The position numbers and the translations under genes are program-made. 38,497 nucleotides of DNA from Candidatus Polarisedimenticolaceae bacterium (GTDB lineage Bacteria > Pseudomonadota > Gammaproteobacteria > Chromatiales > Chromatiaceae): the NCBI GenBank assembly GCA_021647945.1, contig JAKITT010000023.1:1-38497 (forward strand). Reading direction: 5' to 3'. How positions within the stretch are numbered: position 1 is the stretch's first letter; the number at the start of each line of letters is the position of its first letter. Positions 27,841-38,315 of the stretch are shown here, in pieces. The notes below the pieces were generated by a model. It was given only the letters and a program-made list of their open reading frames with translations, searched no databases and was not told the origin of the DNA.

Positions 27841-29382
27841 CTACCAAGTGTTGTTGGCTTTGAAGTCTTTCAGCGCTGCGGCGATGTCGCTTTTAACAGC
27901 GTCATCATAACCACCTGACTCGTTGATGCTGTCAAGTAGCGCTGCTTTGCTGCTTCTTAGGTAGCACATCAGCGCTGCTTCAAAGGCAACAACTTTTTTC
28001 GCATCAACATCATCTAAATAGCCTTCATTGGCGGCGTATAGGACGATAGCCATTTCAGCCACACTCATTGGTGAGTACTGGCCTTGCTTCATCAGTTCAG
28101 TAACACGCTCACCACGCTCAAGCTGTTTACGTGTCGCTTCATCAAGATCAGAGGCAAACTGTGAGAAAGCGGCCAACTCACGATACTGAGCCAGGGCCAG
28201 ACGGATACCGCCACCCAGTTTCTTGACGATCTTAGTCTGTGCAGCACCACCCACTCGTGATACTGAGAGACCTGCGTTGATGGCAGGACGAATACCAGCA
28301 TTGAACAGATCGGTCTCAAGAAAGATCTGTCCATCAGTAATCGAGATCACATTGGTCGGTACGAATGCAGATACGTCACCGGCCTGTGTCTCAATGATAG
28401 GCAGTGCGGTCAATGAACCGGTTTTGCCTTTCACTTTACCCTTAGTTAGCTTCTCAACTTCCTCGGCATTGATGCGTGCAGCACGCTCAAGTAGGCGAGA
28501 GTGGAGGTAGAAAACGTCACCTGGGTAGGCTTCACGACCTGGTGGGCGACGCAGCAGCAGTGATACCTGACGATAGGCCCATGCTTGTTTGGTTAGATCA
28601 TCATAAATGATCAGTGCATCTTCACCCTTATCACGGAAGTATTCACCCATCGCGCAACCAGCATATGGTGCGATGAACTGCATGGCCGCAGAGACGGCAG
28701 CTGGGGCTGCAACCACAATGGTATGTTCCATTGCGCCGTGCTCTTCAAGCTTGCGCACTACGTTGGCAATTGATGAGTTCTTCTGACCAATCGCAACGTA
28801 AATACACTTAACGCCGGTGCCTTTCTGATTGATGATGGCATCAATCGCAACTGCAGTCTTACCCGTCTGGCGATCACCAATGATCAGCTCACGTTGGCCA
28901 CGACCAACAGGAACCATTGCATCAATCGCCTTAAGGCCTGTCTGCAACGGCTCATCAACTGATTGACGTGCCATAACACCAGGAGCAACTTTCTCTACCG
29001 GTGAGGTAGCGGCCGCTTTAATAGGGCCTTTACCGTCAATTGGATTACCTAGCGTATCAACAACACGACCAAGCAGACCAGGACCCACCGGAACCTCAAG
29101 GACGCGTCCGGTGCATTTTGCCCAGTCACCCTCGGTTAGGTGTTGGTAGTTACCCAAGATAACTGCGCCAACGGAGTCACGCTCTAAGTTGAGCGCAAGA
29201 CCAAAGGTGTTGCCTGGGAATTCAATCATCTCGTATGACATAACATCATCGAGACCATGAATACGCACGATACCGTCGGTTACACTGACGATGGTGCCTT
29301 CATTATGAGCTTGTGTTTTCTGATCAAAATTTTCGATCTTACTTTTGATCAGATCACTGATTTCTGATGGATTGAGTTGCAT
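27841..29382 (-). CDS. atpA: ATP synthase alpha subunit
   Basis: Non-catalytic nucleotide-binding F1 subunit. The 513 residues equal the E. coli length. The P-loop is GDRQTGKTA and the arginine-finger segment reads [35 protein letters not shown] and [20 protein letters not shown] are diagnostic of alpha. The C-terminus (about 380-513) is the helical cap. It is 13 nt downstream of atpH. Confidence 0.98.
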   Translation of the reverse strand: MQLNPSEISDLIKSKIENFDQKTQAHNEGTIVSVTDGIVRIHGLDDVMSYEMIEFPGNTFGLALNLERDSVGAVILGNYQHLTEGDWAKCTGRVLEVPVGPGLLGRVVDTLGNPIDGKGPIKAAATSPVEKVAPGVMARQSVDEPLQTGLKAIDAMVPVGRGQRELIIGDRQTGKTAVAIDAIINQKGTGVKCIYVAIGQKNSSIANVVRKLEEHGAMEHTIVVAAPAAVSAAMQFIAPYAGCAMGEYFRDKGEDALIIYDDLTKQAWAYRQVSLLLRRPPGREAYPGDVFYLHSRLLERAARINAEEVEKLTKGKVKGKTGSLTALPIIETQAGDVSAFVPTNVISITDGQIFLETDLFNAGIRPAINAGLSVSRVGGAAQTKIVKKLGGGIRLALAQYRELAAFSQFASDLDEATRKQLERGERVTELMKQGQYSPMSVAEMAIVLYAANEGYLDDVDAKKVVAFEAALMCYLRSSKAALLDSINESGGYDDAVKSDIAAALKDFKANNTW

Positions 29383-29395
29383 GGTGCCTTCTCGC

Positions 29396-29935
29396 TTAAA
29401 TGCCTAATTCGGTGGCCAGTTTTCGCAGCTGCCCTGAGACAGAACCGTCGATCACTAGATTCCCAGCGCGGATGATTGCTCCGCCCATGAGATCTGGATC
29501 AACTTCACTGGTGATTCTCACTTCGCGCCCTAGCTTTTTCTTAAGCGCCGCTGCCAGCATCTTCTGCTCAGCAGGCTTTATCGCATAAGGTGCTATCACC
29601 AGCGCATCTATCGCGCCCTGCGCTTCGTTCTTTAATGCTTCATAAAGATCTGCAATTTCAGGCATCACATCAAGCCGGTCATTCTCGACCAAAAGCTTAA
29701 CTAGATTTTTGCCTTCTGCGGTCAAGCCTTTACCACATACACTAATAACAAGGTCAGCGACACGGGCCCGCTCGACACTTGGGTTAGCATTAATAGTAGC
29801 GACCTGATCGTCACTTGCGACAGTACTTAATAGCGCAAGAGCGTTGGACCACTGATCCAATTTTTTGCTCTCTACTGCACGATTAAATAGTGCCTCGGCG
29901 TAGGGGCGTGCAACGGTTGTTTTTTCTGCGGCCAT
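29396..29935 (-). CDS. atpH: ATP synthase delta subunit
   Basis: Peripheral-stalk subunit (OSCP homologue) that fixes the b subunits to the top of F1. The 179-residue product begins [17 protein letters not shown], as the family does, with a helical N-terminal domain (1 to about 110). The C-terminal part has the motif [20 protein letters not shown] followed by [17 protein letters not shown]. It is 9 nt downstream of atpF. Confidence 0.96.
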   Translation of the reverse strand: MAAEKTTVARPYAEALFNRAVESKKLDQWSNALALLSTVASDDQVATINANPSVERARVADLVISVCGKGLTAEGKNLVKLLVENDRLDVMPEIADLYEALKNEAQGAIDALVIAPYAIKPAEQKMLAAALKKKLGREVRITSEVDPDLMGGAIIRAGNLVIDGSVSGQLRKLATELGI

Positions 29936-29944
29936 TGTTTTGCC

Positions 29945-30415
29945 CTAGATCTGCTTTGCAAGCGTATCAAGAATGCCTTTATGTACAGAGGCATTGATCT
30001 CTTTTTTAAGGATTTTTTCAGCACCGGCTATAGCCAGGGCAGCGACCTGCTTTCGCAGCTCTTCACGTGCTTTATGACGCTCTTGCTCGACTTCTGCTTG
30101 CGCAGCAACCAGCAATCGATCACCTTCAGCCCGTGCATCCTCTTTAGCTTCATCAACGATCTCAGCGCCACGTTTTTGGCCCTGCGCTATGATTTCAGCC
30201 GCTTGTGTTTTTGCATCACGTAGCACTTCTGTTGCACGCTGCTCTGCCAGTTCTTTTTCATGCGCACCGCGTTCTGCGGCGGCAAGTGAGTCGGCAATGC
30301 CTTTGCGACGCTCGTCAAGAGCATCTGTGATCGGGGTCCAAACGTATTTAACCGTGAACCACACGAACAGAACAAAAGTGAGCAACTGGCCAACTAGTGT
30401 CAGATTGATGTTCAT
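29945..30415 (-). CDS. atpF: ATP synthase b subunit
   Basis: Membrane-anchored peripheral stalk. The 156-residue product (same as E. coli) has one N-terminal transmembrane helix (about 5-27, LTLVGQLLTFVLFVWFTVKY) and then a long charged helix suited to a right-handed coiled coil (ALDERRKGIADSLAAAERGA onwards). The C-terminus (GAEKILKKEINASVHKGILD) contacts delta. It lies between atpE (55 nt) and atpH. Confidence 0.96.
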   Translation of the reverse strand: MNINLTLVGQLLTFVLFVWFTVKYVWTPITDALDERRKGIADSLAAAERGAHEKELAEQRATEVLRDAKTQAAEIIAQGQKRGAEIVDEAKEDARAEGDRLLVAAQAEVEQERHKAREELRKQVAALAIAGAEKILKKEINASVHKGILDTLAKQI

Positions 30416-30470
30416 CTGGGAGTTACCTCAGCTTTCATTGTAATATGAAAGTTCGTACGCATTATCCAGA

Positions 30471-30740
<270 letters not shown>

Positions 30741-30748
30741 TTAAGAAT

Positions 30749-31618
<870 letters not shown>

Positions 31619-31645
31619 CTATCAATTCCCAAAAGTTGGCGACCA

Positions 31646-32011
31646 TCAGTGGCCGATCAACGCAATCGTCGAAGGTATAAGGTAAACAACAATAAATGCA
31701 CTAAATAGTGCACCTGCACTTAGCGGCTCAATCCAGGCAATAGCGACGGCAAACAGCACGCCTACCAGAATAAGCTTGGCGATCTCAGCACTATATATTT
31801 GTGCTAGCAACATACCGGGATTTTGAGCACGGTAGTTGACGAAGACCCGCTTGGCAAAAAATGCATTCGCGACAGTAGCGATCAAGCCACCCATTAGGGC
31901 AGAGTATGAGATCACCATTCCAAAAAACATCAAAATCACCGTAGTGGCAAGCGTCAGTGCAAGCTGCGCTCTTACCGTTATTCGTGTTTGTTGTTTGTCA
32001 GCAATCAGCAT
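31646..32011 (-). CDS. atpI: ATP synthase subunit I (assembly factor)
   Basis: The 121-residue hydrophobic protein has four predicted membrane helices (about 18-38, 40-50, 75-95 and 98-118) and the family segment GGLIATVANAFFAKRVFVNY. AtpI aids c-ring assembly and Mg2+ supply in several bacteria but is not essential. It is the first gene of the operon and begins 46 nt after the predicted -10 box. AtpI is poorly conserved; the call rests on position as well as sequence. Confidence 0.9.
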   Translation of the reverse strand: MLIADKQQTRITVRAQLALTLATTVILMFFGMVISYSALMGGLIATVANAFFAKRVFVNYRAQNPGMLLAQIYSAEIAKLILVGVLFAVAIAWIEPLSAGALFSAFIVVYLIPSTIALIGH

Positions 32012-32056
32012 CCCGACTCCACATAGAATACACAGCCGGGTTGTTCAGCGCCGCGA

Positions 32057-32085
32057 AGTATATGAGCTATCCAGCAAGAGGTCAA
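32057..32085 (-). promoter_or_regulatory. Sigma-70-type promoter of the atp operon
   Basis: On the minus strand TTGACC (32085-32080) is followed after exactly 17 nt by TATACT (32062-32057), close to the consensus. Transcription would start near 32050 and give a leader of about 39 nt before the atpI ATG. The -35 box overlaps the palindrome at 32081-32097. Confidence 0.75.
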
Positions 32086-32097
32086 TGACTCATTGAC
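32081..32097. promoter_or_regulatory. Perfect 17-bp palindrome overlapping the atp -35 box
   Basis: GTCAATGACTCATTGAC is a perfect 8-1-8 palindrome. It covers five of the six bases of the -35 hexamer and extends upstream. The position suits a repressor or an activator that touches region 4 of sigma. It does not match the FNR, CRP or Fur consensus as I know them. Confidence 0.55.
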
Positions 32098-32143
32098 GCA
32101 AAAGGCGGTCAACAGCAAATTTAACGACTAAATCGACAAACCA

Positions 32144-32725
32144 TCACTTTTGAGCGTTGACCAAAATAGCGGCGTCCATCGCCACGCCTGTTCCAGCCAA
32201 TGCACAGTAACCACCTGGATTTTTTGCTAGGTATTGTTGGTGGTAGCCCTCAGCAAGATAAAATTGTGGTGTGGGCAATACTTCTGTGGTGATCTGACCG
32301 TACCCCGCCTTCTGCAATGCCTGCTGATAACACTTTTGAGATGCGTCAATCGCACGCTTTTGTGCATCGCTATAGAAATAGATGGCCGATCGATACTGTG
32401 ATCCAACATCATTACCCTGGCGCATCCCTTGCGTCGGGTCATGCCAACACCAGAAAAGATTCAACAGCGTTTCAAAGCTTATCTGCTTAGGGTCAAACAC
32501 CACCAGCACAACTTCGGCATGGCCACTTTGACCACTGCAAACTGCCTCATAGGTCGGTGCGTCAACCAAGCCACCGGCATAACCGACCGCCGTCACATAT
32601 ACGCCCTGTTGCTGCCAAAATAGACGTTCCGCCCCCCAAAAACAGCCCATTCCAAACTGTATACGCTGTAGATCTTCCGGAAATGGGCCATTGAGCTGGT
32701 GGCCATTCAAAAAATGTTTCGACAC
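32144..32725 (-). CDS. msrA: Peptide methionine-S-sulfoxide reductase MsrA
   Basis: Reduces methionine-S-sulfoxide in proteins and in the free form. The 193-residue product has the catalytic motif GCFWGAE (Cys28), YAGG, the Glu of [36 protein letters not shown] and YRSAIYF, with a C-terminal GYCALAG that carries a likely resolving Cys. The start is a GTG whose Shine-Dalgarno (GAGGTGA) lies in the last codons of the upstream response-regulator gene, with 3 nt between the genes, so the pair is probably translationally coupled. No MsrB domain is fused. Confidence 0.95.
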   Translation of the reverse strand: MSKHFLNGHQLNGPFPEDLQRIQFGMGCFWGAERLFWQQQGVYVTAVGYAGGLVDAPTYEAVCSGQSGHAEVVLVVFDPKQISFETLLNLFWCWHDPTQGMRQGNDVGSQYRSAIYFYSDAQKRAIDASQKCYQQALQKAGYGQITTEVLPTPQFYLAEGYHQQYLAKNPGGYCALAGTGVAMDAAILVNAQK

Positions 32726-32728
32726 AAA

Positions 32729-33751
32729 TCACCTCATCAGATAGAGAACAAGTGACACGGCAATGACAGATAGCACTGTGCTCACATAGACCATGCCCAC
32801 CAGTGGGTTCTTGGCCTGCGGCTTCCCCACTCCCCCCTCTACCTGCTTTTGCAGCGCACTGTTAAGAAGCTCCTCCGTCAACTCAACCGCTACATTTGAG
32901 GCCACATCTCTTGCGACACGGCTTGCGGTCTCTGTTGCTGTTGCTTCAACAGCACTCTCCGCAACATCTCGTATCTGCTGCATAATTAAGCCGTTTTTTG
33001 GCAACTCCTCATGCAAACCACTCTTAAAGGTCGCCAACTGTTCATTTAACTTACCGGAGAACTCTTCCCACTGCGCTCTAAAATGGGTTTCGATGACCTC
33101 TGCAACCACTTTGTCATTCGTCTCGTGGATGACACTTTCAAGCTTTGACATCACCTCAACCACAATCGCTGCCTTCAGTTCCGCCATTTCGGGCATATGC
33201 GACTTAATGGCACCATCAATTTGAGAGGAGATCTCTCTTTCAACAAGCGGACCTACCTGCTGAGATATTGCATCGTTTGCCGCACTAACTGCCAAGCCAC
33301 GCACCTCCTCGGCTGAGATGGCAAATGTCGGCTCTGAAACAGGTTGAGACGCCACAGTGGCCACCACGCGTGGCTTTGCCCGCCACTCTCGCTCAATCAG
33401 CGCGACAATATCCGCCAGTCGATCTTTAGTTGGGGGTTTTGGCAGAATGCCTATGGCGCCATATGAGAGTGCGGCGGTGACATAATCCCGCCCCTCATTT
33501 GCAGAACACATAACAATGGGAATCGATGATATCGCTGGATTTTTCTTTATCAGTCCAATCGCCTCCAGGCCATCCATGCCATCCATCATGTAGTCGATAA
33601 AGATGGCATCTGGCCGCCCCTCAATCAAGTAGTCGAGTGCCTCTTCGCCAGAATTAACCATTTCAACATCAAAATCACACTTCTGCAGTAACCGACTCAA
33701 GACAATTCGCGCAGACTTCGAATCATCGACTAAGAGTACTTTTTTTGCCAA
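32729..33751 (-). CDS. Response regulator with receiver domain and C-terminal membrane anchor
   Basis: A 340-residue protein. The start is taken at a TTG because GGAGG lies 8 nt upstream and the product then begins MAKKVLLVDDSKSAR. Residues 1-125 form a CheY-like receiver: acidic pair Asp9/Asp10, phospho-acceptor Asp53 (IFIDYMMDGMDG), Ser83 in the Thr/Ser position and Lys105 (LPKPP). Residues 140-310 are low-complexity, Ala/Glu-rich and probably helical or coiled-coil (repeated VARDVASNVAVELTEELL-type segments). Residues about 318-339 are one hydrophobic helix (MVYVSTVLSVIAVSLVLYLM) ending in Arg. There is no DNA-binding or enzymatic output domain. A tail-anchored receiver is unusual. The gene heads an operon with msrA. 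No partner kinase is in the window. Confidence 0.85.
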   Translation of the reverse strand: MAKKVLLVDDSKSARIVLSRLLQKCDFDVEMVNSGEEALDYLIEGRPDAIFIDYMMDGMDGLEAIGLIKKNPAISSIPIVMCSANEGRDYVTAALSYGAIGILPKPPTKDRLADIVALIEREWRAKPRVVATVASQPVSEPTFAISAEEVRGLAVSAANDAISQQVGPLVEREISSQIDGAIKSHMPEMAELKAAIVVEVMSKLESVIHETNDKVVAEVIETHFRAQWEEFSGKLNEQLATFKSGLHEELPKNGLIMQQIRDVAESAVEATATETASRVARDVASNVAVELTEELLNSALQKQVEGGVGKPQAKNPLVGMVYVSTVLSVIAVSLVLYLMR

Positions 33752-33941
33752 AACACAATCCTCCAATAAAGCGACTTTCTGGCTCTAGTAAACCTCTGAA
33801 TAAGCCTAGTCGAACGTAGACTTAGATAACGGCAATCAAACATTATTTTTAAGCTATTTTGTTGATTATTTAAGGTGAATATTATCCATATGTAACAAAA
33901 CAACCGGGGCGATGGACCGCATCACGACAGAAGCCTCCCAA

Positions 33942-34105
33942 GGGGAGTCTCTGAATTAATCCTGGTTGGATTTAGGCTAAAGTAAAACTGTTCCTATTTG
34001 TTTCGAAATGAGTGGCAATAGCCGCTCTATTGCAGCGATCTTCGGGACGAATCGGGACAGCTTTAGTCAGCCTAAAACAATCATGACTTATTTCAGGGTT
34101 TCCCC
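33942..34105 (-). repeat. MITE-like palindromic element, copy 2
   Basis: Inverted copy of the element at 18728-18919. The shared part (34090-33970 on the minus strand) matches 103 of 121 bases without a gap, and its inner palindrome (33971-34076) is again exactly 106 bp. The outer ends GGGGAAACCCTG and GGGGAGTCTCTG are inverted. It lies in the 506-nt gap between the divergent response-regulator gene and metH. The rest of that gap has an AT-rich stretch at 33830-33900 and no coding potential that I can see. Confidence 0.75.
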
Positions 34106-34174
34106 TAGCCAATACTATACGAATTTCATTCCACCTGCTGAGCTCTTAAGCTTTTAATCATATCGACGACGCTA

Positions 34175-34186
34175 CATAGGCCTATG
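34175..34186. promoter_or_regulatory. Perfect 12-bp palindrome upstream of metH
   Basis: CATAGGCCTATG lies 72 nt before the metH GTG. It matches neither the MetJ box (AGACGTCT repeats) nor the MetR site (TGAA-N5-TTCA). It may be an operator or may be chance. Confidence 0.25.
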
Positions 34187-34257
34187 CTTAGATGAGAAAA
34201 GAGGAGCGACCCTGTATGATTACCCCCCTCTTAAAGCTTTAGACATAGGTAGATACG

Positions 34258-37200
34258 GTGGATCAACAACGCAAGAATCCTGCGCAACAGCTCAGCACTC
34301 TGTTACAACAGCGCATTCTTATTTTGGATGGCGCCATGGGCACCATGATCCAGCGCCATAAACTGGATGAGGCGGATTATCGTGGCGAACGATTTGCCGA
34401 TTGGCCCTCCGATCTCAAGGGCAATAATGATCTGCTCTCTATCACTCAGCCCGACATAATCCGTGATATTCATAGCGCCTATCTTGAAGCGGGTGCCGAT
34501 ATTGTTGAGACCAACACCTTCAACGCCACAACCATCTCGATGGCTGACTACAATATGCAGGCACTGAGTTACGAGATCAATGTCGTCTCAGCTCAGTTGG
34601 CACGTGAGGCGTGTGATGCTATCGCAACCGCTGATCGCCCTCGTTTTGTGGCGGGTGTACTCGGCCCAACCAGCCGCACCTGCTCACTCTCACCTGATGT
34701 CAATGACCCCGGTCTACGCAATATCACCTTTGATGATCTCGCCACCGCTTACGCCGAATCAACTCGTGGGCTAATCAAAGGTGGCTGTGACATCATTCTC
34801 ATTGAAACCATCTTTGATACATTGAATGCCAAAGCGGCCATCTTTGCGGTTGAGCAGGTCTTTGATGAGGATAAGATCCGCCTGCCGGTGATGATCTCTG
34901 GCACCATCACCGACGCCTCAGGTCGCACCCTCTCTGGCCAGACCACCGAGGCCTTCTACAACGCGCTACGCCATATCAAACCGATCTCCATCGGCCTCAA
35001 CTGCGCACTCGGCCCCGACCAGCTGCGCCAATATGTCGAAGAACTGTCACAGATCTGTGAGACCGCTGTCTCCGTTCACCCCAACGCCGGCCTGCCCAAT
35101 GAGCTGGGGCAGTATGACCTGGGGCCAGAAGTGATGGCAGGTAAAATTGACGAGTGGGCCGCCAGCGGTTTTCTCAATATTGTCGGCGGTTGCTGCGGCA
35201 CCTCACCTGACCACATTCGAGCCATTGCCGAGGTGGCGTCAAAACACAAACCTCGCACACTGCCTGAGATCCCAAAGGCATGCCGCCTCTCTGGATTAGA
35301 GGCACAAAACATCACCGCTGACTCACTCTTCGTCAACATCGGCGAACGCGCCAATGTCACCGGCTCAGCCCGCTTCAAACGTCTAATTATGGATGAGAAA
35401 TTTGAAGAGGCACTTGATGTCTGCCGAAAGCAGGTGGAGGATGGCGCACAGATCATCGACATCAATATGGATGAGGCGATGCTCGACTCAAAGGCAGCGA
35501 TGGTTCGCTTCCTCAACCTCATCGCCACAGAACCCGACATCGCCAAAATACCGATCATGATCGACTCCTCTAAATGGGAGGTACTGGAAGCGGGGCTAAA
35601 GTGCGTACAGGGCAAAGGGGTGGTCAACTCCATCTCACTCAAGGAGGGGGAAGAGAACTTCATCCGCCAAGCCAACCTGATTCGACGCTACGGTGCCGCT
35701 GCCGTCATCATGGCCTTTGATGAAGATGGCCAAGCCGATACCCTGGCCCGCAAAATCGACATCTGCACACGTGCCTACAAAGTGTTGACGGAGCAGGTTG
35801 GCTTCCCGGCAGAAGATATCATCTTCGACCCCAATGTCTTCGCCGTGGCCACCGGCATCGACGAGCACAACAACTACGGTGTCGACTTTATCGAAGCAAG
35901 CCGCATCATCAAACAGACGCTGCCACATGCGCTGATCTCTGGTGGCATCTCCAATGTCTCCTTCTCATTCCGTGGTAACAACCCGGTACGTGAAGCGATC
36001 CATGCCGTCTTCCTCTACCACGCCATCAAGGCCGGTTTGGGCATGGGCATTGTTAACGCGGGTCAGTTGGCAATCTATAATGATATTCCTAAAGAGCTGC
36101 GCCTGCGCGTCGAAGATGTCATTCTCAATAGTGATGAGGAGGCCACCGAGCGACTGCTGGAAGTGGCTGAAAAGTACCGGGGAAGCGGCAAAGTAGAGCA
36201 GAAAGAGGATAAGGCATGGCGCAGCCTACCGGTCGAGAAACGGCTGGAATACGCGCTGATCAAGGGAATAACGGAGTTCATCGTGGAGGATACCGAAGCG
36301 GCACGCCAGCAGTGCGATAGCTCCGTCCAGGTGATTGAAGGGCCACTGATGGATGGCATGAATGCCGTCGGCGAGTTATTTGGCGCTGGCAAGATGTTCC
36401 TGCCACAGGTGGTCAAATCAGCCCGCGTGATGAAACGCTCTGTCGCCTACCTTGAACCCTTCATCGAAGAGGAGAAGGGGGAGGGCGAGATCACCTCAAA
36501 TGGAAAAATCCTCCTGGCCACCGTCAAAGGCGATGTGCATGACATCGGCAAAAACATCGTCGGCGTAGTGCTACAGTGCAACAGTTACGAAGTGATCGAC
36601 CTCGGCGTAATGGTCCCTACCGAGACAATTCTGCAACGCGCCAAAGAGGAACAGGTGGATATCATCGGTCTCTCTGGCCTCATCACCCCCTCACTCGATG
36701 AGATGGTCCATCTCGCTAAAGAGATGGAGCGCCTCAAGATGGATATACCCATCATGATTGGCGGAGCCACCACCTCGCTAATCCACACCGCAGTCAAAAT
36801 CGACCCCGAATATAGCGGCGCAAACATCTACGTGCCAGACGCCTCACGCGCAGTGGGTGTAGCCAGTAACCTGCTCTCAAAAGATAAGCACGGCAGCTAC
36901 ATCAGTGAGATAAAAGCGGAGTATGCCGATGCCCGCCAGAGGCGCAGTGAACAGCAGAAGGTGCGCAACCTGCCCCCCCTCACAGCAGCACGGGCCAACC
37001 CAACCCCTATTGATTGGCAGAGCTACCAGCCACCTGCTGCGACCAAACCTGGCATCCATCAATTTGATGATATCGCCCTCGACAAACTGATCCCCATGAT
37101 CGACTGGACCCCCTTCTTCCGCGCCTGGGAGCTAAAGGGGCGCTTCCCAAAAATCCTCAATGATGCAAAGAAGGGAGAAGAGGCACGTAAGCTTTATGAT

Positions 37201-37953
37201 GATGCGCAGGCCATGCTACAGCAGATCGTCTCACAAAAATGGCTCAAGGCGCGTGCGGTCATCGGCCTCTTTCCTGCCAACAGCAATGGCGATGACATCA
37301 CAATATTTAAGGATGAAGAGCGTAAGCAAGCACTTACTCACTTCCACTTTTTACGCAAGCAAGGTAAACAAGGATCAGGACGTCACAACAGCTCACTGGC
37401 TGATTTTGTCGCCCCTGAATCAAGCGATAGAAAAGACTATTTAGGTGCTTTTGCCTGCACCACAGGTCAAGGTGTTGATGAGAAGGTAGCAGAATTTGAG
37501 GCCGCCCATGATGACTACAGCGCCATTCTTCTGAAGAGTTTGGCTGACCGGCTGGCCGAGGCCCTGGCCGAGTGGATGCACCAACAGGTACGTAAAGAGT
37601 ATTGGGGTTATGCGGCCGATGAGGCGCTCGACAACGACGCCATGATTCGTGAAGAGTACCAAGGCATTCGTCCCGCCATCGGTTACCCTACCACACCAGA
37701 CCACACCGAGAAAGATATCGTATGGCAGCTGCTCAACGCAGAACAGGCCACCGGCATCTGGTTAACCGAGAGCAAAGCGATGGCACCCGCCGCTTCAGTC
37801 AGTGGACTCTATTTTAGTCACCCGGAAGCAAGCTATTTTGCCATCGGCAAGATTGGCAAAGATCAGGTCGAAGATTATGCCAAACGCAAAGGAATGAGCC
37901 TGGAAGAGTGCGAGCGCTGGTTAGCTCAGAATCTAGCCTACACACCCAAGTAG
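34258..37953 (+). CDS. metH: Cobalamin-dependent methionine synthase
   Basis: Transfers a methyl group from 5-methyltetrahydrofolate to homocysteine through cobalamin. The 1231-residue product (E. coli 1227) carries all four modules. The homocysteine/zinc module (1 to about 330) has Cys249 (GLNCALG), Cys312 and Cys313 ([10 protein letters not shown]). The pterin module (about 350-620) has [18 protein letters not shown] and [10 protein letters not shown]. The cobalamin module (about 650-900) has the axial ligand His761 in [22 protein letters not shown] and GGATTS. The SAM activation module (about 925-1231) has [15 protein letters not shown]. The start is GTG, with a weak AGG 8 nt upstream. The enzyme needs B12 and flavodoxin for reactivation; neither system is in this window. 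Confidence 0.97.
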   Translation: MDQQRKNPAQQLSTLLQQRILILDGAMGTMIQRHKLDEADYRGERFADWPSDLKGNNDLLSITQPDIIRDIHSAYLEAGADIVETNTFNATTISMADYNMQALSYEINVVSAQLAREACDAIATADRPRFVAGVLGPTSRTCSLSPDVNDPGLRNITFDDLATAYAESTRGLIKGGCDIILIETIFDTLNAKAAIFAVEQVFDEDKIRLPVMISGTITDASGRTLSGQTTEAFYNALRHIKPISIGLNCALGPDQLRQYVEELSQICETAVSVHPNAGLPNELGQYDLGPEVMAGKIDEWAASGFLNIVGGCCGTSPDHIRAIAEVASKHKPRTLPEIPKACRLSGLEAQNITADSLFVNIGERANVTGSARFKRLIMDEKFEEALDVCRKQVEDGAQIIDINMDEAMLDSKAAMVRFLNLIATEPDIAKIPIMIDSSKWEVLEAGLKCVQGKGVVNSISLKEGEENFIRQANLIRRYGAAAVIMAFDEDGQADTLARKIDICTRAYKVLTEQVGFPAEDIIFDPNVFAVATGIDEHNNYGVDFIEASRIIKQTLPHALISGGISNVSFSFRGNNPVREAIHAVFLYHAIKAGLGMGIVNAGQLAIYNDIPKELRLRVEDVILNSDEEATERLLEVAEKYRGSGKVEQKEDKAWRSLPVEKRLEYALIKGITEFIVEDTEAARQQCDSSVQVIEGPLMDGMNAVGELFGAGKMFLPQVVKSARVMKRSVAYLEPFIEEEKGEGEITSNGKILLATVKGDVHDIGKNIVGVVLQCNSYEVIDLGVMVPTETILQRAKEEQVDIIGLSGLITPSLDEMVHLAKEMERLKMDIPIMIGGATTSLIHTAVKIDPEYSGANIYVPDASRAVGVASNLLSKDKHGSYISEIKAEYADARQRRSEQQKVRNLPPLTAARANPTPIDWQSYQPPAATKPGIHQFDDIALDKLIPMIDWTPFFRAWELKGRFPKILNDAKKGEEARKLYDDAQAMLQQIVSQKWLKARAVIGLFPANSNGDDITIFKDEERKQALTHFHFLRKQGKQGSGRHNSSLADFVAPESSDRKDYLGAFACTTGQGVDEKVAEFEAAHDDYSAILLKSLADRLAEALAEWMHQQVRKEYWGYAADEALDNDAMIREEYQGIRPAIGYPTTPDHTEKDIVWQLLNAEQATGIWLTESKAMAPAASVSGLYFSHPEASYFAIGKIGKDQVEDYAKRKGMSLEECERWLAQNLAYTPK

Positions 37954-37963
37954 TCATTCACGA

Positions 37964-37990
37964 AGAAGGGGGGGCAGCCGGCCCCCTTCT
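37964..37990 (+). terminator. Probable metH terminator hairpin
   Basis: AGAAGGGGG (37964-37972) pairs with CCCCCTTCT (37982-37990) around a 9-nt GC-rich loop, 11 nt after the metH stop. It is followed by CTATTGCT and not a T run, so termination may be inefficient or depend on Rho. Confidence 0.5.
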
Positions 37991-38054
37991 CTATTGCTAA
38001 GTCTTCAGAAGCCTTTATGGCTGCTTCGATCATCACGTAGGTAAATGTTTTTCC

Positions 38055-38092
38055 TGATTAGCGACCCACGCCGCTACGCGACTACCAATCAG
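38055..38092 (+). repeat. REP-like palindrome, copy B
   Basis: A 38-bp unit TGATTAGCGACCCA...CCGCTACGCG...AATCAG, matching the minus strand of 341-378 at 33 of 38. A looser relative sharing TGATTAGCG at one end and CCAATCA at the other lies at 38186-38219. These sit in the 362-nt gap between metH and the IS110-type transposase, which holds no gene that I can see. Confidence 0.75.
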
Positions 38093-38315
38093 AGAATAAC
38101 ATACGGCTTATTCAAAATGGTGCACAATTAGATTAGGTGCATACAGGAGCAAAGGCCGAAATTACACTGGTGCTGAAATGCCCGTTGATTAGCGTGGTCT
38201 GGGGTTAGCGGCCCAATCATTAGTGACGCCTAGCGATCCTGTTCAAGAGAATGCCAATCTATCGACAACCCCATGCCTGCATGCACCATCTACACACTGG
38301 ATGGAGGTTATTTTG

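Noticed and set aside
34199-34232. GAGGAGCG upstream of metH, resembling the SAH riboswitch core
   Set aside because: The segment folds as AAGAGG/CCTCTT, but the conserved CUGC after GAGCG and the 3' strand that should pair with GAGCG are missing, and the region is too short.
34580-37704. Several antisense or out-of-frame open frames inside metH, atpD, acnA and aceE
   Set aside because: They are consequences of codon bias in strongly conserved genes and have no start context or family resemblance.
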